Shown here: piece after piece, positions 53,395-63,023 of the stretch
Position numbering within the stretch: position 1 is the first letter of the stretch
Layout of the letters: each line of letters begins with the position of its first letter
DNA from: Hyphomicrobiaceae bacterium
GTDB lineage: Bacteria > Pseudomonadota > Alphaproteobacteria > Rhizobiales > Xanthobacteraceae
NCBI GenBank assembly: GCA_021324465.1
Contig: JAJPJB010000104.1
Location: forward strand, 1 to 64,000
Direction of reading: 5' to 3'
DNA: 64,000 nt
Notes under the pieces: generated by a model
The model's database searches: none
Told to the model about the DNA's origin: nothing
The model's input: the letters and a program-made list of their open reading frames with translations, nothing else
Made by a program: the position numbers and the translations under genes

Positions 53395-54126
53395 ATGGCG
53401 CAGCATACGCCGCTTTACATCGTCGCGTCGCAGCACCCGCGCGTTGGCAAGACGCTGGTGGCGCGGCTTCTGATCGAATATTTCCGCAATGGCGGGCGGC
53501 CGGTCGTCGGCTATGATCTCGATCCGCGCGAACCGGCTTTGGCACCGTATTTTCCGAGCTTCGTCTGGCCGGTTGATATCGCCCATACGCCGGGACAGAT
53601 GGCGCTGTTCGATCGCCTTATCGCCGACGATTGGCGCACCACCGTCATCGACCTGGGTTACGGCCTGTTCGAGCAGTTCTTCACCGTCATGGCGGAGATC
53701 GGCTTCGAGTTCGAAGCCGCACGCCGCGGCATCGCACCGATCGTGCTGTTCATCACCGACTCGGCGCCGACAACGGCCAGCCGCTATGCGGAACTGCGCC
53801 GCCGCTTGCCGCGCGTGACCTTCGTACCGGTGCACAATGAAGCGACCTCGTTCATGTTCATCGCGCGGGATTTTCCGCCGACTCGGCCGGAATGCGGCGT
53901 CATCCGCATTCCCCGGCTGTCACCGATCGTGCGCGGCGTGATCGATCGGCCGGGTTTTTCGTTCGGCGTCTATCTCAGCCGGCAGCCCGGCGGGCCAACC
54001 GAAGTCCACACCTGGATCAACACCATTTTTGCAGAATTTCGCGAACTGGAATTGCGGCTTCTCATCGGCGAACTGGAATCATCGCTGCGCGGCTTTGCCA
54101 GGCGATCGTCTGGCCAGCGCCGATAG
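53395..54126 (+). CDS. second P-loop NTPase, ParA/MinD-like with altered Walker A
   Basis: A 243-residue protein that starts MAQHTPLYIVASQHPRVGKT. The Walker A region reads HPRVGKT (14-20), so the core GKT is kept but the deviant Lys found in the preceding gene is His here. DLDPREPALAPYFP and TTVIDLGYGLFEQFF resemble the switch and Walker B regions. The ATG is preceded by GGGGAT. It is 203 bases after the first NTPase and partner to it by position. It may be a divergent or heterodimerising subunit. Convergent with apt, with 16 bases between stops. Confidence 0.75.
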   Translation: MAQHTPLYIVASQHPRVGKTLVARLLIEYFRNGGRPVVGYDLDPREPALAPYFPSFVWPVDIAHTPGQMALFDRLIADDWRTTVIDLGYGLFEQFFTVMAEIGFEFEAARRGIAPIVLFITDSAPTTASRYAELRRRLPRVTFVPVHNEATSFMFIARDFPPTRPECGVIRIPRLSPIVRGVIDRPGFSFGVYLSRQPGGPTEVHTWINTIFAEFRELELRLLIGELESSLRGFARRSSGQRR

Positions 54127-54142
54127 CGCCGCCTCGCGCGCC

Positions 54143-54706
54143 TCAATGCCCTTCGAATGTGATCAGGGTGCGCACCGGCACGCCGAGCTTTCTGATTTTG
54201 GCGGCACCGCCGAGATCGGGCAGATCGATGATGAAGCAGGCGGCGACGACATCGGCGCCGACCTGCTGCAACAGCTTCACGGCCGCCTCCGCCGTTCCGC
54301 CGGTCGCCACGAGATCATCGACCAGGATCACGCGTTCGCCCTTCGCCAGCGCGTCCTCGTGCATCTCCATCTCGTCGATGCCGTATTCGAGCGAATAGCC
54401 GATGCTGACGCGCTTGAACGGCAGCTTGCCCTTCTTGCGGATCGGAATGAAGCCGCAGGACACCTGATGCGCCATGGCGCCGCCGAGGATGAAGCCGCGC
54501 GCCTCGATGCCGGCGACCTTATCGATCTTGCTGCCGGCCCAAGGCTGGACCAATTCATCGACCGCGCGTCGAAATGCGCGCGCATTGCCCAAAAGCGTGG
54601 TGATGTCGCGGAACATGATGCCCGGCTTGGGGTAATCCGGGATGTTGCGGATCGCGGCCTTGAGGTCGTTTTCCAGCGCCGTGCTGATCATTGTCGAAAG
54701 CCCCAT
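54143..54706 (-). CDS. apt: adenine phosphoribosyltransferase
   Basis: It salvages adenine to AMP with PRPP. The PRPP-binding loop is [17 protein letters not shown], with the acidic pair DD then [22 protein letters not shown] and [11 protein letters not shown] are conserved at the N-terminal half. Length 187 is slightly above the usual 170-180 because of a short N-terminus (MGLSTM); ATG 54691 is an alternative. It runs convergent to the NTPase pair and upstream of the bc1 operon on the same strand. Confidence 0.95.
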   Translation of the reverse strand: MGLSTMISTALENDLKAAIRNIPDYPKPGIMFRDITTLLGNARAFRRAVDELVQPWAGSKIDKVAGIEARGFILGGAMAHQVSCGFIPIRKKGKLPFKRVSIGYSLEYGIDEMEMHEDALAKGERVILVDDLVATGGTAEAAVKLLQQVGADVVAACFIIDLPDLGGAAKIRKLGVPVRTLITFEGH

Positions 54707-54867
54707 CGTCTCAACAATCGCGCAGGCTTACCGGCGCGCGCCGGGCTCGCGCGGGCAATCCGGGCAACCCTGCCCCGGCGCCACTGTGGCCAACCGCAGC
54801 GGGCAACGCAACAGGAAGGCCCGACCGCAGATCGGAGCGCCGCCTTGCGGCTATGTCCTCCGTTGGG

Positions 54868-55764
54868 TCAGTGCTGGTATTCGGTCGGCGCGCGCGGCCT
54901 TTGCAGCTCCGCATCGTGCAGCACGTCGTGCCAGACCCGCTTCTTGGTGAAATAGAGCAGGCCGGTGAACACGATCAGGAAGATCATCACCTGAAAGCCG
55001 AGCCGCTTGCGGGCATCGAGCGTCGGCTCGGCCGCCCACATCAGGAAGGCGGCGACATCGCGGCCGTATTGATCGACGGTCATCGGCGTGCCGTCGGTAT
55101 ATTGCACCTGGCCGTCGCTCAAGGGCTTTGGCATGCCGATGGCGTGGCCCGGAAAATACTTGTTGTACTGGCCGCCAGGCGGCAGCACGAAGCCGGGAGG
55201 CGGATCGGTATAGCCGGTGATGATGGCGTGGATATAATCGGGGCCGTCCTCTTGATACATGCGGAATGCATCGAGGATGAACCAGGGAAAGCCCCACTCG
55301 TAGCTGCGCGCCTTGGCCAGCGTCGACATATCGGGCGGCAGCTTGCCGCCCAGGGCGGCGCGCGCCGCCTGCTCATTGGGGAACGGCGGCGGGAAGTAAT
55401 CGGCAATCTGTCCAGGCCGCTGATACATCTGCCCCTGATCATTGGGGCCGGCGGTCACCTGGAAGCTTGCGGCGATGGCGGCGGCCTGCGCTTCGGTAAA
55501 GCCCGGGCCGCCCGGATCGGCGAGATTGCGGAACGACACCAGCTTGAGACTGTGGCAGTTCGAGCAGACCTCGCGATAGATCTTGAAGCCGCGCTGCAGC
55601 TGTGCCGGATCGTAGATGCCGAACGGCCCGGCGAAGGACCACGACAGCCGCGGCGGCGCATCGGCTTCCTGCGCGCGCACAGCGAAGCTGCCGAAAGCGG
55701 TGAGCGCCGCCGCAACGGCAAGCGCCAAGATGCCGCGCGGAAATTTCATGCGATGGAATTTCAC
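54868..55764 (-). CDS. petC: cytochrome c1
   Basis: The membrane-anchored c-type cytochrome subunit of the bc1 complex. The signal peptide is MKFHRMKFPRGILALAVAAA to an Ala-Gln-rich cleavage site. The haem-binding site CSNCH is at 67-71, and Met from MPKPLSDG is the probable axial ligand region. A C-terminal membrane helix (FQVMIFLIVFTGLLYF) anchors it. It is the last gene of petA-petB-petC. The 298 residues are normal for an alphaproteobacterial c1. Confidence 0.96.
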   Translation of the reverse strand: MKFHRMKFPRGILALAVAAALTAFGSFAVRAQEADAPPRLSWSFAGPFGIYDPAQLQRGFKIYREVCSNCHSLKLVSFRNLADPGGPGFTEAQAAAIAASFQVTAGPNDQGQMYQRPGQIADYFPPPFPNEQAARAALGGKLPPDMSTLAKARSYEWGFPWFILDAFRMYQEDGPDYIHAIITGYTDPPPGFVLPPGGQYNKYFPGHAIGMPKPLSDGQVQYTDGTPMTVDQYGRDVAAFLMWAAEPTLDARKRLGFQVMIFLIVFTGLLYFTKKRVWHDVLHDAELQRPRAPTEYQH

Positions 55765-55777
55765 CCTGGCCCTCCCT

Positions 55778-57037
55778 TCACGCGCCGGACGCTGGCGCCG
55801 AAGCCCCGGCCGGCGAGCCTTCGCGCAGCACTGATTCGGAGATCGAATTCGGCAGTGGCTTTGTGGTTTCGAATAGCCCCAACAGCGGCAGGATCACGTA
55901 GAGAAATCCGAAATAGTAAAGCGTCAGGATCCGCGCCGCGATCACATAGCCGCCGGTCGGCTCCTGCGAGCCGAGATAGCCGAGCCCGATGACGGCGGCG
56001 AAGAAGACAAGCAGGAACACCCGGTAGGCCGGCCGGTAATTGGCCGAGCGCACGCGCGAAGTGTCGAGCCACGGCAGGAAGGCGAGCGAGATGATGGCAA
56101 GCCCGAGCGCGATGACGCCGGCAAGCTTATTGGGGATCGCGCGCAGGATCGCGTAGAACGGCAGATAGTACCATTCCGGCACGATATGGGTCGGCGTCTG
56201 GCCGGGATTGGCCGGGATGTAATTGTCGGAATGCTGCAGATAATTCGGGATATAGAAGATGAAATAGGCGAACAGGATGCAGAACAGGCCGATGAAGAAC
56301 GCATCCTTTACCGTGGCATAAGGCGTGAACGCCACCGTGTCCTTTTCGGTTTTCGGCTCGACGCCGGTCGGATTGTTTTGTCCGACCACATGCAGCGCCC
56401 AGATGTGCAACACCACCACGCCGGCAATGATGAACGGCAGGAGATAGTGCAGCGAGTAGAAACGATTGAGGGTCGGATTACCGACCGCATAACCGCCCCA
56501 CAGCCAAGTGACGATCGGGTCGCCGATGCCGGGCAGCGCCGAGAACAGATTGGTGATGACGGTCGCCGCCCAGAAGCTCATCTGCCCCCAGGGCAGCACG
56601 TAGCCCATGAAGCCGGTGACCACCATGAGCAGATACAGAATGACACCGAGGATCCACAGCACCTCTCGTGGCTCCTTGTAGGAGCCGTAATACATGCCGC
56701 GCGCGATGTGGATATAGACAGCAAGAAAGAAGAACGAGGCGCCGTTGGCGTGAATGTAGCGCAACAGCCAGCCGTAATTCACGTCGCGCATGATGCTCTC
56801 GACGGAATCGAAAGCGAAATCAACCTGCGGCGTGTAGTGCATCGCCAGCACGACGCCGGTGACGATCTGCACACCGAGCATGAAGGTAAGAATGCCGCCG
56901 AACGTCCACCAATAGTTCAGATTGCGCGGCGTCGGGTAAGCGATGAAGGAGGAATGGATCAGGCTTGCAATCGGCAGCCGCCGCTCCAACCATTGCATGA
57001 ACGGGCTTTGCGGTTTGTAAGTCGAGTATCCGCTCAT
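55778..57037 (-). CDS. petB: cytochrome b of the bc1 complex
   Basis: The haem b subunit that holds both quinone sites. Eight hydrophobic segments are present. The haem ligands sit in [15 protein letters not shown] and [14 protein letters not shown], and in [15 protein letters not shown] and [13 protein letters not shown]. The Qo-site motif PEWY is in [15 protein letters not shown]. 419 residues is normal. It follows petA by 9 bases and precedes petC by 13, so the three are one operon. Confidence 0.97.
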   Translation of the reverse strand: MSGYSTYKPQSPFMQWLERRLPIASLIHSSFIAYPTPRNLNYWWTFGGILTFMLGVQIVTGVVLAMHYTPQVDFAFDSVESIMRDVNYGWLLRYIHANGASFFFLAVYIHIARGMYYGSYKEPREVLWILGVILYLLMVVTGFMGYVLPWGQMSFWAATVITNLFSALPGIGDPIVTWLWGGYAVGNPTLNRFYSLHYLLPFIIAGVVVLHIWALHVVGQNNPTGVEPKTEKDTVAFTPYATVKDAFFIGLFCILFAYFIFYIPNYLQHSDNYIPANPGQTPTHIVPEWYYLPFYAILRAIPNKLAGVIALGLAIISLAFLPWLDTSRVRSANYRPAYRVFLLVFFAAVIGLGYLGSQEPTGGYVIAARILTLYYFGFLYVILPLLGLFETTKPLPNSISESVLREGSPAGASAPASGA

Positions 57038-57046
57038 AGTCGAACC

Positions 57047-57598
57047 TTATGCCTGACTGTTTTCGCCGATCCGGATCCTGCTGGCGGAGAGAAATTCATA
57101 GGGCGGCAGCTGTAGATTGAGCGGCGCCGGCCCTTGGCGGATCCGCCCTGACGAATCGTATTGCGAACCGTGGCAGGGGCAGAACCAGCCGTCAAAGCCG
57201 CCTTGGTGCGGCAATGGAATGCAGCCTAGATGCGTGCAGATGCCGATCACGACCAGCCACTGTTCGTGGCCTTGCTTGACGCGGGCGGAATCGGGCTGCG
57301 GATCACGCAGGCTTTGCCAATCCGCATCTTGGGCAAGCTTGATATCCTTCGGCGTGCGGTTGAAAATAAAGATCGGCTTCGAGCGCCAGAACACCTGGAT
57401 GATTTGTCCCGGCTGGATCGACCCCAGATCGACATCGACCGGCGCGCCCGCGGCGATCGTCGATGCATCGGGATTCATCTGGCTGACAAGCGGCGACAGC
57501 GCGGCCGCCGCGCCGACGCTGCCGACGGCCGCGGTCGCAATGTAAAGAAAGTCGCGGCGCGTTGGTTCGGCCGTTGCTGCTGCAGTCACTTCGTCCAC
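57047..57598 (-). CDS. petA: ubiquinol-cytochrome c reductase Rieske iron-sulfur subunit
   Basis: The high-potential [2Fe-2S] subunit of the bc1 complex. The cluster ligands are CTHLGC (121-126) and CPCHGS (140-145), in the usual order. A twin-arginine pattern TRRDFLYIATAA before a hydrophobic segment indicates Tat-dependent insertion, as in other Rieske proteins. The protein stays anchored by the same segment. It is the first gene of the bc1 operon; the 332-base gap upstream must contain its promoter. Confidence 0.97.
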   Translation of the reverse strand: MDEVTAAATAEPTRRDFLYIATAAVGSVGAAAALSPLVSQMNPDASTIAAGAPVDVDLGSIQPGQIIQVFWRSKPIFIFNRTPKDIKLAQDADWQSLRDPQPDSARVKQGHEQWLVVIGICTHLGCIPLPHQGGFDGWFCPCHGSQYDSSGRIRQGPAPLNLQLPPYEFLSASRIRIGENSQA

Positions 57599-57930
57599 CC
57601 TCGTCCGTCTTGCTTGCGGCTATCCCACCCCGCTCGGCGCTCCGCCACAAGTTGATCCAAGGGTTGATCCCGAAGGATGTCCCGTGTCGCGGGAGACAGG
57701 GTGCTCGCATCCGACCTGGGGAAGGCCAGAAACGATGCATTCCGGAGAGGTTCTATTGGCACCCTTGCCCGGAGAGTGCAAGTGTGGCTTGGACGACACC
57801 CCAATGCTGGCGGGTCGCGTTTTTGCGGCCGGTTCGCGCGGAACTTGAGCGCGGAACGCGGCGAGAGCCGGACTGTCGCGCACGGCGCGTTGGTACATGC
57901 GGTCGCACTCCGTTGTCGCACGCCCCGAAC
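57599..57930. other. 332-bp divergent interval between petA and trmL
   Basis: This stretch must hold the promoters of the bc1 operon and of trmL. GTTGATCC is repeated at 57651-57658 and 57663-57670 (12-base period), which may be a regulator site. No hairpin or short gene was recognised. Confidence 0.4.
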
Positions 57931-58431
57931 ATGACTATTCGCATCGCCCTGTATCAGCCCGATATCCCGCAGAATGCCGGGACGGTCCTGCGGCTGTGTG
58001 CGTGCCTCGGCATCGAAGCGCATATCATCGAGCCGGCGGGCTTTCCGACCAGCGATCGCGCTTTTCGTCGGGCCGGCATGGACTATCTCGATGCCGTCAA
58101 ACTGGTGCGGCACCTCTCGTGGTTGGAGTTCACGGCATGGCGGCGGCGCGAGGGCGCGCGACTTGCGCTGTTCACGACGCGCGCGTCTGTGTCTTATCTT
58201 GATTACAAGTTTGCGACCGGCGATGTGCTGTTGTTCGGTCGAGAATCCGCAGGCGTGCCCGAAGAGGTGCACGCCGCGGCCGACGCGCGCCTGCTCATTC
58301 CACTGCGCCCGGGCCTGCGCTCGCTCAATGTGGCGACCGCCGCCGCTATGGCAGCCGGCGAAGCACTGCGGCAGACGGGCGGAATCGGTCAGGCTTCGAC
58401 GACGCCCGGCCGGCCGCTTTCGACCACATAG
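57931..58431 (+). CDS. trmL: tRNA (cytidine(34)-2'-O)-methyltransferase
   Basis: A SPOUT-family enzyme that methylates the 2'-OH of the wobble base in leucine tRNAs. The start MTIRIALYQPDIPQNAGTVL with NAG is conserved. GFPTSDRAFRRAGMDYLD and the knotted cofactor site LLFGRESAGVPEE then IPLRPGLRSLNVATAAAM (in part RSLNVATA) complete it. ATG 57931 gives 166 residues. The C-terminal end overlaps the 3' end of the convergent phoD-type gene by 43 bases. A location beside hemF is common. Confidence 0.94.
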   Translation: MTIRIALYQPDIPQNAGTVLRLCACLGIEAHIIEPAGFPTSDRAFRRAGMDYLDAVKLVRHLSWLEFTAWRRREGARLALFTTRASVSYLDYKFATGDVLLFGRESAGVPEEVHAAADARLLIPLRPGLRSLNVATAAAMAAGEALRQTGGIGQASTTPGRPLSTT

Positions 58432-59993
58432 GTCTTCAGGGTCGAAATCGTTGCCTTGGGATCGTGCGCATCGGACACGGTACGCATACGCACCTGCATT
58501 CGCGCGGGCTTGAGATCGATCGCCACATAGCCGCGGCGGCGGCTTTCGAAGAAATGAATGTGCGGATTGTCAGGCAGCGCTTTGGCAATCAAGTCATATG
58601 GCGGTCCGTAGGACGAAATCGAGGTGCCGACGAATTCGGTCGCGACAATCGGCGAAGCTTGGTCGTCGAAATCGAGCTTGAGATCGTTGGCCAGGAATGA
58701 ATGGATGTCGCCGGAGACGACGACGGGATTCGATACTTTGGCGTCGTGAATGTGTTGCAGAAGCCGGCTGCGATTCGCCGGGTAACCGTCCCAGTCGTCA
58801 GTCCAAAACGCGTCGACCCCGTCTAGCTTTTCGGTCAGCTGCGCCATCAATACGTCTTGAGCGATCACATTCCACTTCGCCTTGCTGCGGGCGAGACCTG
58901 AATAGAGCCAGGCCTCCTGATCGAAGCCGATCATGGTGCGGCCAGGATCGCGCCGTTCCGGGCAGCCGGCATTGGTCTCCAGATGTCCGCCGCCCTTGTC
59001 CGGCGGGCGATAACAGGCTTCGCGCGAGCGGTATTGCCGCCCGTCGATCACCGAAATTTCGAGCAGATCGCCCAAAACGAAGCGATCATAGACCCGCATC
59101 AGCGGACCATTGGGCCGCGACAGGATCGGCCGCACCGGCATGTGCTCATAAAACGCCTGATAGGCGGCCGCACGCCTGAGCAGGAACTGCTCGGGATCAG
59201 CAAAAAACTCGGAATATTTGTCGGCGTAATCGTTCTGCACCTCGTGATCGTCCCAGGTGAGGATCGAGGGCGCCTGCGCATGCAGATGCTGCAGATCCGG
59301 GTCGAGCCGATACTGCGCATAGCGATTGCGGTAGGTTGGCAGCGTGGCCGCTTCCACGCCGTCGGAGTGCCGGCGCACGGTCGGGTGAACTTCGTCGACG
59401 TATTCGTAAATATAATCGCCGAGAAAAATCACGAATTGCGGATCCTCGTCGGCGAGGTGCCGATAGGCCGCAAAATAGCCGTGCTCGTAATTCGAGCAGG
59501 ACACGTAGCCGAAACGCAACTGATCGACAGCGGAGCCGGGCGCCGGCAGCGTCATTGCGCGCCCGACCGCGCTGCTCGCCTCCCCGCTCAGAAAGCGATA
59601 CCAATAGGGCCGGTTCGGCTCGAGCCCGCCGACGTCAAGATGGACCGAATAGCCGAAGGCCTGCTCCGCGGTGGCGCTGCCACGACGAACAATGCTTTTC
59701 ATCGCGTCGTCGGTCGCAATCTCATAGCGAATGCCGACGTCGCCGCCGCTCATGCCGCCGGGCGTTTCCGGGTTGCTCGACAGCGGCTCGGGCGCAAGCC
59801 GCGTCCACAACACGAAGCCATCAGCGCGCGGCGTGCCGGAGGCGACGCCGAGGCTGAATGGATCGGCCTTCCAGGCCTGTGCCGCGGCATACCGGACCAG
59901 AGCGGGTGCCGCGATCAAGGCAAAGCTGGCGCTCGCCGCACCGCGCACAAAGCGGCGGCGATCGAAGCTCCGACGTATGACGGTGCACGGCAT
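58389..59993 (-). CDS. PhoD-type alkaline phosphatase/phosphodiesterase
   Basis: A periplasmic or secreted metallophosphoesterase of 534 residues. The start [14 protein letters not shown] is a Tat signal. [20 protein letters not shown] is the N-terminal domain typical of PhoD; the catalytic domain includes [12 protein letters not shown] and [14 protein letters not shown], which carry metal ligands, and [13 protein letters not shown] near the end. The length and motifs fit PhoD. Its 3' end overlaps trmL. No Pho box is evident in the short gap to hemF. Confidence 0.92.
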   Translation of the reverse strand: MPCTVIRRSFDRRRFVRGAASASFALIAAPALVRYAAAQAWKADPFSLGVASGTPRADGFVLWTRLAPEPLSSNPETPGGMSGGDVGIRYEIATDDAMKSIVRRGSATAEQAFGYSVHLDVGGLEPNRPYWYRFLSGEASSAVGRAMTLPAPGSAVDQLRFGYVSCSNYEHGYFAAYRHLADEDPQFVIFLGDYIYEYVDEVHPTVRRHSDGVEAATLPTYRNRYAQYRLDPDLQHLHAQAPSILTWDDHEVQNDYADKYSEFFADPEQFLLRRAAAYQAFYEHMPVRPILSRPNGPLMRVYDRFVLGDLLEISVIDGRQYRSREACYRPPDKGGGHLETNAGCPERRDPGRTMIGFDQEAWLYSGLARSKAKWNVIAQDVLMAQLTEKLDGVDAFWTDDWDGYPANRSRLLQHIHDAKVSNPVVVSGDIHSFLANDLKLDFDDQASPIVATEFVGTSISSYGPPYDLIAKALPDNPHIHFFESRRRGYVAIDLKPARMQVRMRTVSDAHDPKATISTLKTYVVESGRPGVVEA

Positions 59994-60092
59994 GGGAAGG
60001 CCTCGGGCTGCGATTGCGCCGGATCAATCTTCCGGCGGGTCTTTGTGACATTCTCGCGCCATCGGCGCGTAACGGCTAGACTGCGGGCGCAC

Positions 60093-60986
60093 ATGGATAT
60101 CCGAACCATCGAAGATCGCAAAGCGCGGGCCCGGGCCTGGTTTGAAAGCCTGCGCGACCAGATCACGGCGGCTTTTGAAACGCTGGAAGATACACTGCCG
60201 GACGGCGCGCCGTTGAGCGATCGCCCACCCGGCCGGTTCGTGCGCAGGCCGTGGAGCCGCATGGATCACACCGGCGGCCCCGGTGGCGGCGGCGTGATGG
60301 CGATGATGAAAGGCCGGGTGTTTGAGAAAGTCGGCGTGCATGTCTCGTCCGTGTTCGGCGAATTCGCACCGGAATTCCGCAACGAGATACCCGGCGCAGC
60401 CGACGATCCGCGCTTCTTCGCAACCGGCATTTCTCTGATCGCGCACATGCACAATCCGCATGTGCCCGCCGTGCACATGAATACGCGCTATGTGGTGACG
60501 ACCAGGTCCTGGTTTGGCGGCGGCGCCGATCTCACGCCGCTGCTCGAATGCCGGCGCCGCCAGGACGATCCCGACACGATCGCCTTTCATGCCGCGATGC
60601 AGGCCGCCTGCGACGCTCATGCCGGCGTCGCGCCCTATGATAAATTCAGGAAATGGTGCGACGACTATTTCTTTCTGAAGCATCGCGGCGAGACGCGCGG
60701 CATCGGCGGCATCTTTTACGACTGGCTCGACAGCGGCGACTTCGACGCCGATTTGGCCTTCACGCAGGAGGTCGGCCGGGCCTTTTTGCGCATTTATCCG
60801 CAATTGGTGCGCAGGAATTTCGCCACGCCTTGGACCGAAGCGGAACGCGAGGAGCAGCTGGTGCGCCGCGGCCGCTATGTCGAGTTCAATCTGCTCTACG
60901 ACCGCGGCACGATTTTCGGCCTGCGCACCGGCGGCAATGTGGAATCGATTTTGTCCTCGATGCCGCCGGTGGTGAAGTGGCCGTAG
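60093..60986 (+). CDS. hemF: oxygen-dependent coproporphyrinogen III oxidase
   Basis: It decarboxylates coproporphyrinogen III to protoporphyrinogen IX using O2. Conserved parts are [51 protein letters not shown]-like [29 protein letters not shown], and [23 protein letters not shown], of which only short pieces are quoted. ATG 60093 gives 297 residues; the frame is open far upstream, but that part is over the phoD gene. It is divergent from the phosphatase and near the bc1 operon. Confidence 0.95.
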   Translation: MDIRTIEDRKARARAWFESLRDQITAAFETLEDTLPDGAPLSDRPPGRFVRRPWSRMDHTGGPGGGGVMAMMKGRVFEKVGVHVSSVFGEFAPEFRNEIPGAADDPRFFATGISLIAHMHNPHVPAVHMNTRYVVTTRSWFGGGADLTPLLECRRRQDDPDTIAFHAAMQAACDAHAGVAPYDKFRKWCDDYFFLKHRGETRGIGGIFYDWLDSGDFDADLAFTQEVGRAFLRIYPQLVRRNFATPWTEAEREEQLVRRGRYVEFNLLYDRGTIFGLRTGGNVESILSSMPPVVKWP

Positions 60987-61062
60987 CCGAAAATAGACGT
61001 TGCACGTGCGGCCGAAGCAATCTTAGATTGTGAAAAGTCCCGTCAGGCCCCGAGGGGCGACA

Positions 61063-62049
61063 ATGGCGAGCGTGGGCACCACTGCCTCTACGCCAGAGCG
61101 CGTAGGGGCAAGCCGTGGTCCTTGGCAATCGGTGAAGAACTCGATGAAAAGAGTTTTCGCCGCTACCGAGGCCGAGGTGAGCTATGTCAAGGGACTCACG
61201 TTGTTCGGCGTGATCAGCACCCTTGTCGTTGCATATTTTCAGAATCTGTCGGCCTATCATGATCGCGTCGCCACCCTCGCCAAGGATGACATGGCCGCGG
61301 CGACGCAGACCTTTACGGAAGCCTCGGGCAGTTTGTCCGCAGCGCTAGCCCTGCAGCGGCGGCTGATTTCCGATTTCTACGCGGCCATCCCCGGCGACGT
61401 CTACAAAAACGATGCCGCTTACCTCACCAAGGACGCTCGCGCGATTTACAAGGATTACACGGACATCTATTCCTCTCTGCATCAAAACTACAATTTGCTG
61501 GCACGCAAGGCGGAAATCTATCTCGACTGGCCGAGTGATCCCAAGCGTGATCCGGCCGCAAATGCTTCGCCGCAAATCGATCCCATCAACATGTCATTTC
61601 TCGGAGCGGCCAATTTCGATTGTGAAAAATTCATGCCGAACTTTGAAGGCGGCAAAACGACGATTCCGCTGACCGACCCTGATACCGGCAGGACCTACTC
61701 AATCGATTGGCATAGCGCGTTGCACAACGTACTGACGATTCAATATTGCTTCGACGTGACGCATCTGAGTATCGGCGGCATACTTCAGTGGGCGTCGCAA
61801 AGCAGCATCGATCCGAGACAATGGGATTATGTAACAAAGTCGGATCACGCCGAGCTGTTCGACAAGATCAGGGCGACCAATCAGGTGCTCCGGCTCAATG
61901 CCTTTGTCAGCTTGGCCATGAGCGAGATCGAGCGCATCCGCGTCAAATACCGGCCCAACGGCTTCATCTGTAGCCTGCCGGGCGTAAGCGAGGCGCTGAG
62001 CTTGTTCGACCGCTGCACGGCGGTCGAGACAAAAAGCCCGTTGGGCTAA
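61063..62049 (+). CDS. unrecognised protein with one membrane segment
   Basis: A protein of 328 residues. One hydrophobic segment, LTLFGVISTLVVAYFQNL, lies near residues 45-62 after a positively charged N-terminus; the rest is mostly helical and polar and probably extracytoplasmic. It contains two Cys residues spaced widely (DCEKFMPN and QYCFDVTHL). GAGGGG lies four bases before the ATG at 61063. No domain was recognised. It stands alone between hemF and an SDR gene. A role cannot be named. Confidence 0.7.
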   Translation: MASVGTTASTPERVGASRGPWQSVKNSMKRVFAATEAEVSYVKGLTLFGVISTLVVAYFQNLSAYHDRVATLAKDDMAAATQTFTEASGSLSAALALQRRLISDFYAAIPGDVYKNDAAYLTKDARAIYKDYTDIYSSLHQNYNLLARKAEIYLDWPSDPKRDPAANASPQIDPINMSFLGAANFDCEKFMPNFEGGKTTIPLTDPDTGRTYSIDWHSALHNVLTIQYCFDVTHLSIGGILQWASQSSIDPRQWDYVTKSDHAELFDKIRATNQVLRLNAFVSLAMSEIERIRVKYRPNGFICSLPGVSEALSLFDRCTAVETKSPLG

Positions 62050-62094
62050 GTGGCCATCGCCTGACGTCACAGCCTTCGCCGCGGCCGGCCGGGC

Positions 62095-62110
62095 GGGCAC
62101 CACTGTGCCC
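62095..62110 (+). terminator. GGGCAC-CACT-GTGCCC hairpin after the unknown gene
   Basis: GGGCAC (62095-62100) pairs with GTGCCC (62105-62110), 45 bases after the stop, with a GC-rich outer stem (GCCGGGC and GCCCGGC). There is no T tract, so its role as terminator is uncertain. Confidence 0.35.
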
Positions 62111-62207
62111 GGCAGAATGCGAGCCCAAGTCACGCCCCGTTGACTCGCGCGCGCTCAATTACGAGAACTGTGCCGCGAAAAAATGCCGAGGAAGACGGGA
62201 GCGTGGG

Positions 62208-62987
62208 ATGGATCTCGGAATTGCCGGCCGCAAGGCTATTGTTTGTGCCTCGAGCCGCGGGCTCGGCTTTGCCTGCGCCAAGGCGCTGGCGGAGGCCGGC
62301 TGCGAGGTCGTGATCAATGGCCGCGACGAGGCCAAGCTCGGCGCCGCCGCCGCGGCACTCGGCAAGCTAGCCCGCGCCAAAGTGATCCCGGTGGTCGCCG
62401 ACGTCGCCACGCCCGAGGGCCAGCGGGCCCTGTTCGCGGCCTGCCCCGAGCCGGATATTCTGGTCAGCAACAATGCCGGCCCGCCATTTCGCGACTTTCG
62501 TGAGCTCGACCGCCAAAAGATACTCGACGGCGTCGTCGCCAATATGGTTGTTGCCATAGAGCTGATCCAGAAAGTGATTGACGCGATGGTGGCGAGAAGA
62601 TTCGGGCGCATCGTCAATATCACTTCCGGCTCGGTCAAGATGCCGCTGGTCGGGCTTGATCTGTCATCGGGAGCGCGCGCCGGGCTGACCGCGTTTCTGG
62701 CCGGGGTGGCGCGCAGCGTCGCAGGCTCCAATGTCACCATTAATTTCATTCTGCCGGGCAGCTTCGAGACCGACCGCTTTCGCTCGAACGTCGAATCGAC
62801 GGCGAAGAAGAAGAACATCAGCTACGACGCCGCTTATGCCGAGCGTGTTGCGACCGTGCCGGCGCGCCGGGTCGGTCAGCCGGACGAATTCGGCGCAACT
62901 TGCGCCTTTCTCTGCTCCGCCCATGCCGGCTACATCACCGGACAGAATATTCTTATTGATGGCGGCGTCTTTCCGGGCGCGTTCTGA
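62208..62987 (+). CDS. short-chain dehydrogenase/reductase, atypical active site
   Basis: A Rossmann-fold protein of 259 residues related to FabG-type reductases. The cofactor loop is ASSRGLGFACA (14-24), and NNAG at 88-91 is present. The catalytic Ser is at 140 in VNITSGS. At the positions of the expected Tyr and Lys the sequence has Ser153 and Arg157 (LDLSSGARAGL). Similar sequences with Ser and Arg there form a minor SDR subgroup, so its activity may differ from classical SDRs. A FAH-family gene follows 36 bases downstream and is probably co-transcribed. Confidence 0.88.
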   Translation: MDLGIAGRKAIVCASSRGLGFACAKALAEAGCEVVINGRDEAKLGAAAAALGKLARAKVIPVVADVATPEGQRALFAACPEPDILVSNNAGPPFRDFRELDRQKILDGVVANMVVAIELIQKVIDAMVARRFGRIVNITSGSVKMPLVGLDLSSGARAGLTAFLAGVARSVAGSNVTINFILPGSFETDRFRSNVESTAKKKNISYDAAYAERVATVPARRVGQPDEFGATCAFLCSAHAGYITGQNILIDGGVFPGAF

Positions 62988-63023
62988 TTTTTTCGAAAAA
63001 GGCACGATCCAAGGAGACCGATC

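Noticed and set aside
58983-60092. Long N-terminal extension of hemF
   Set aside because: It lies antisense to the phoD-type gene and the conserved HemF start is at 60093.
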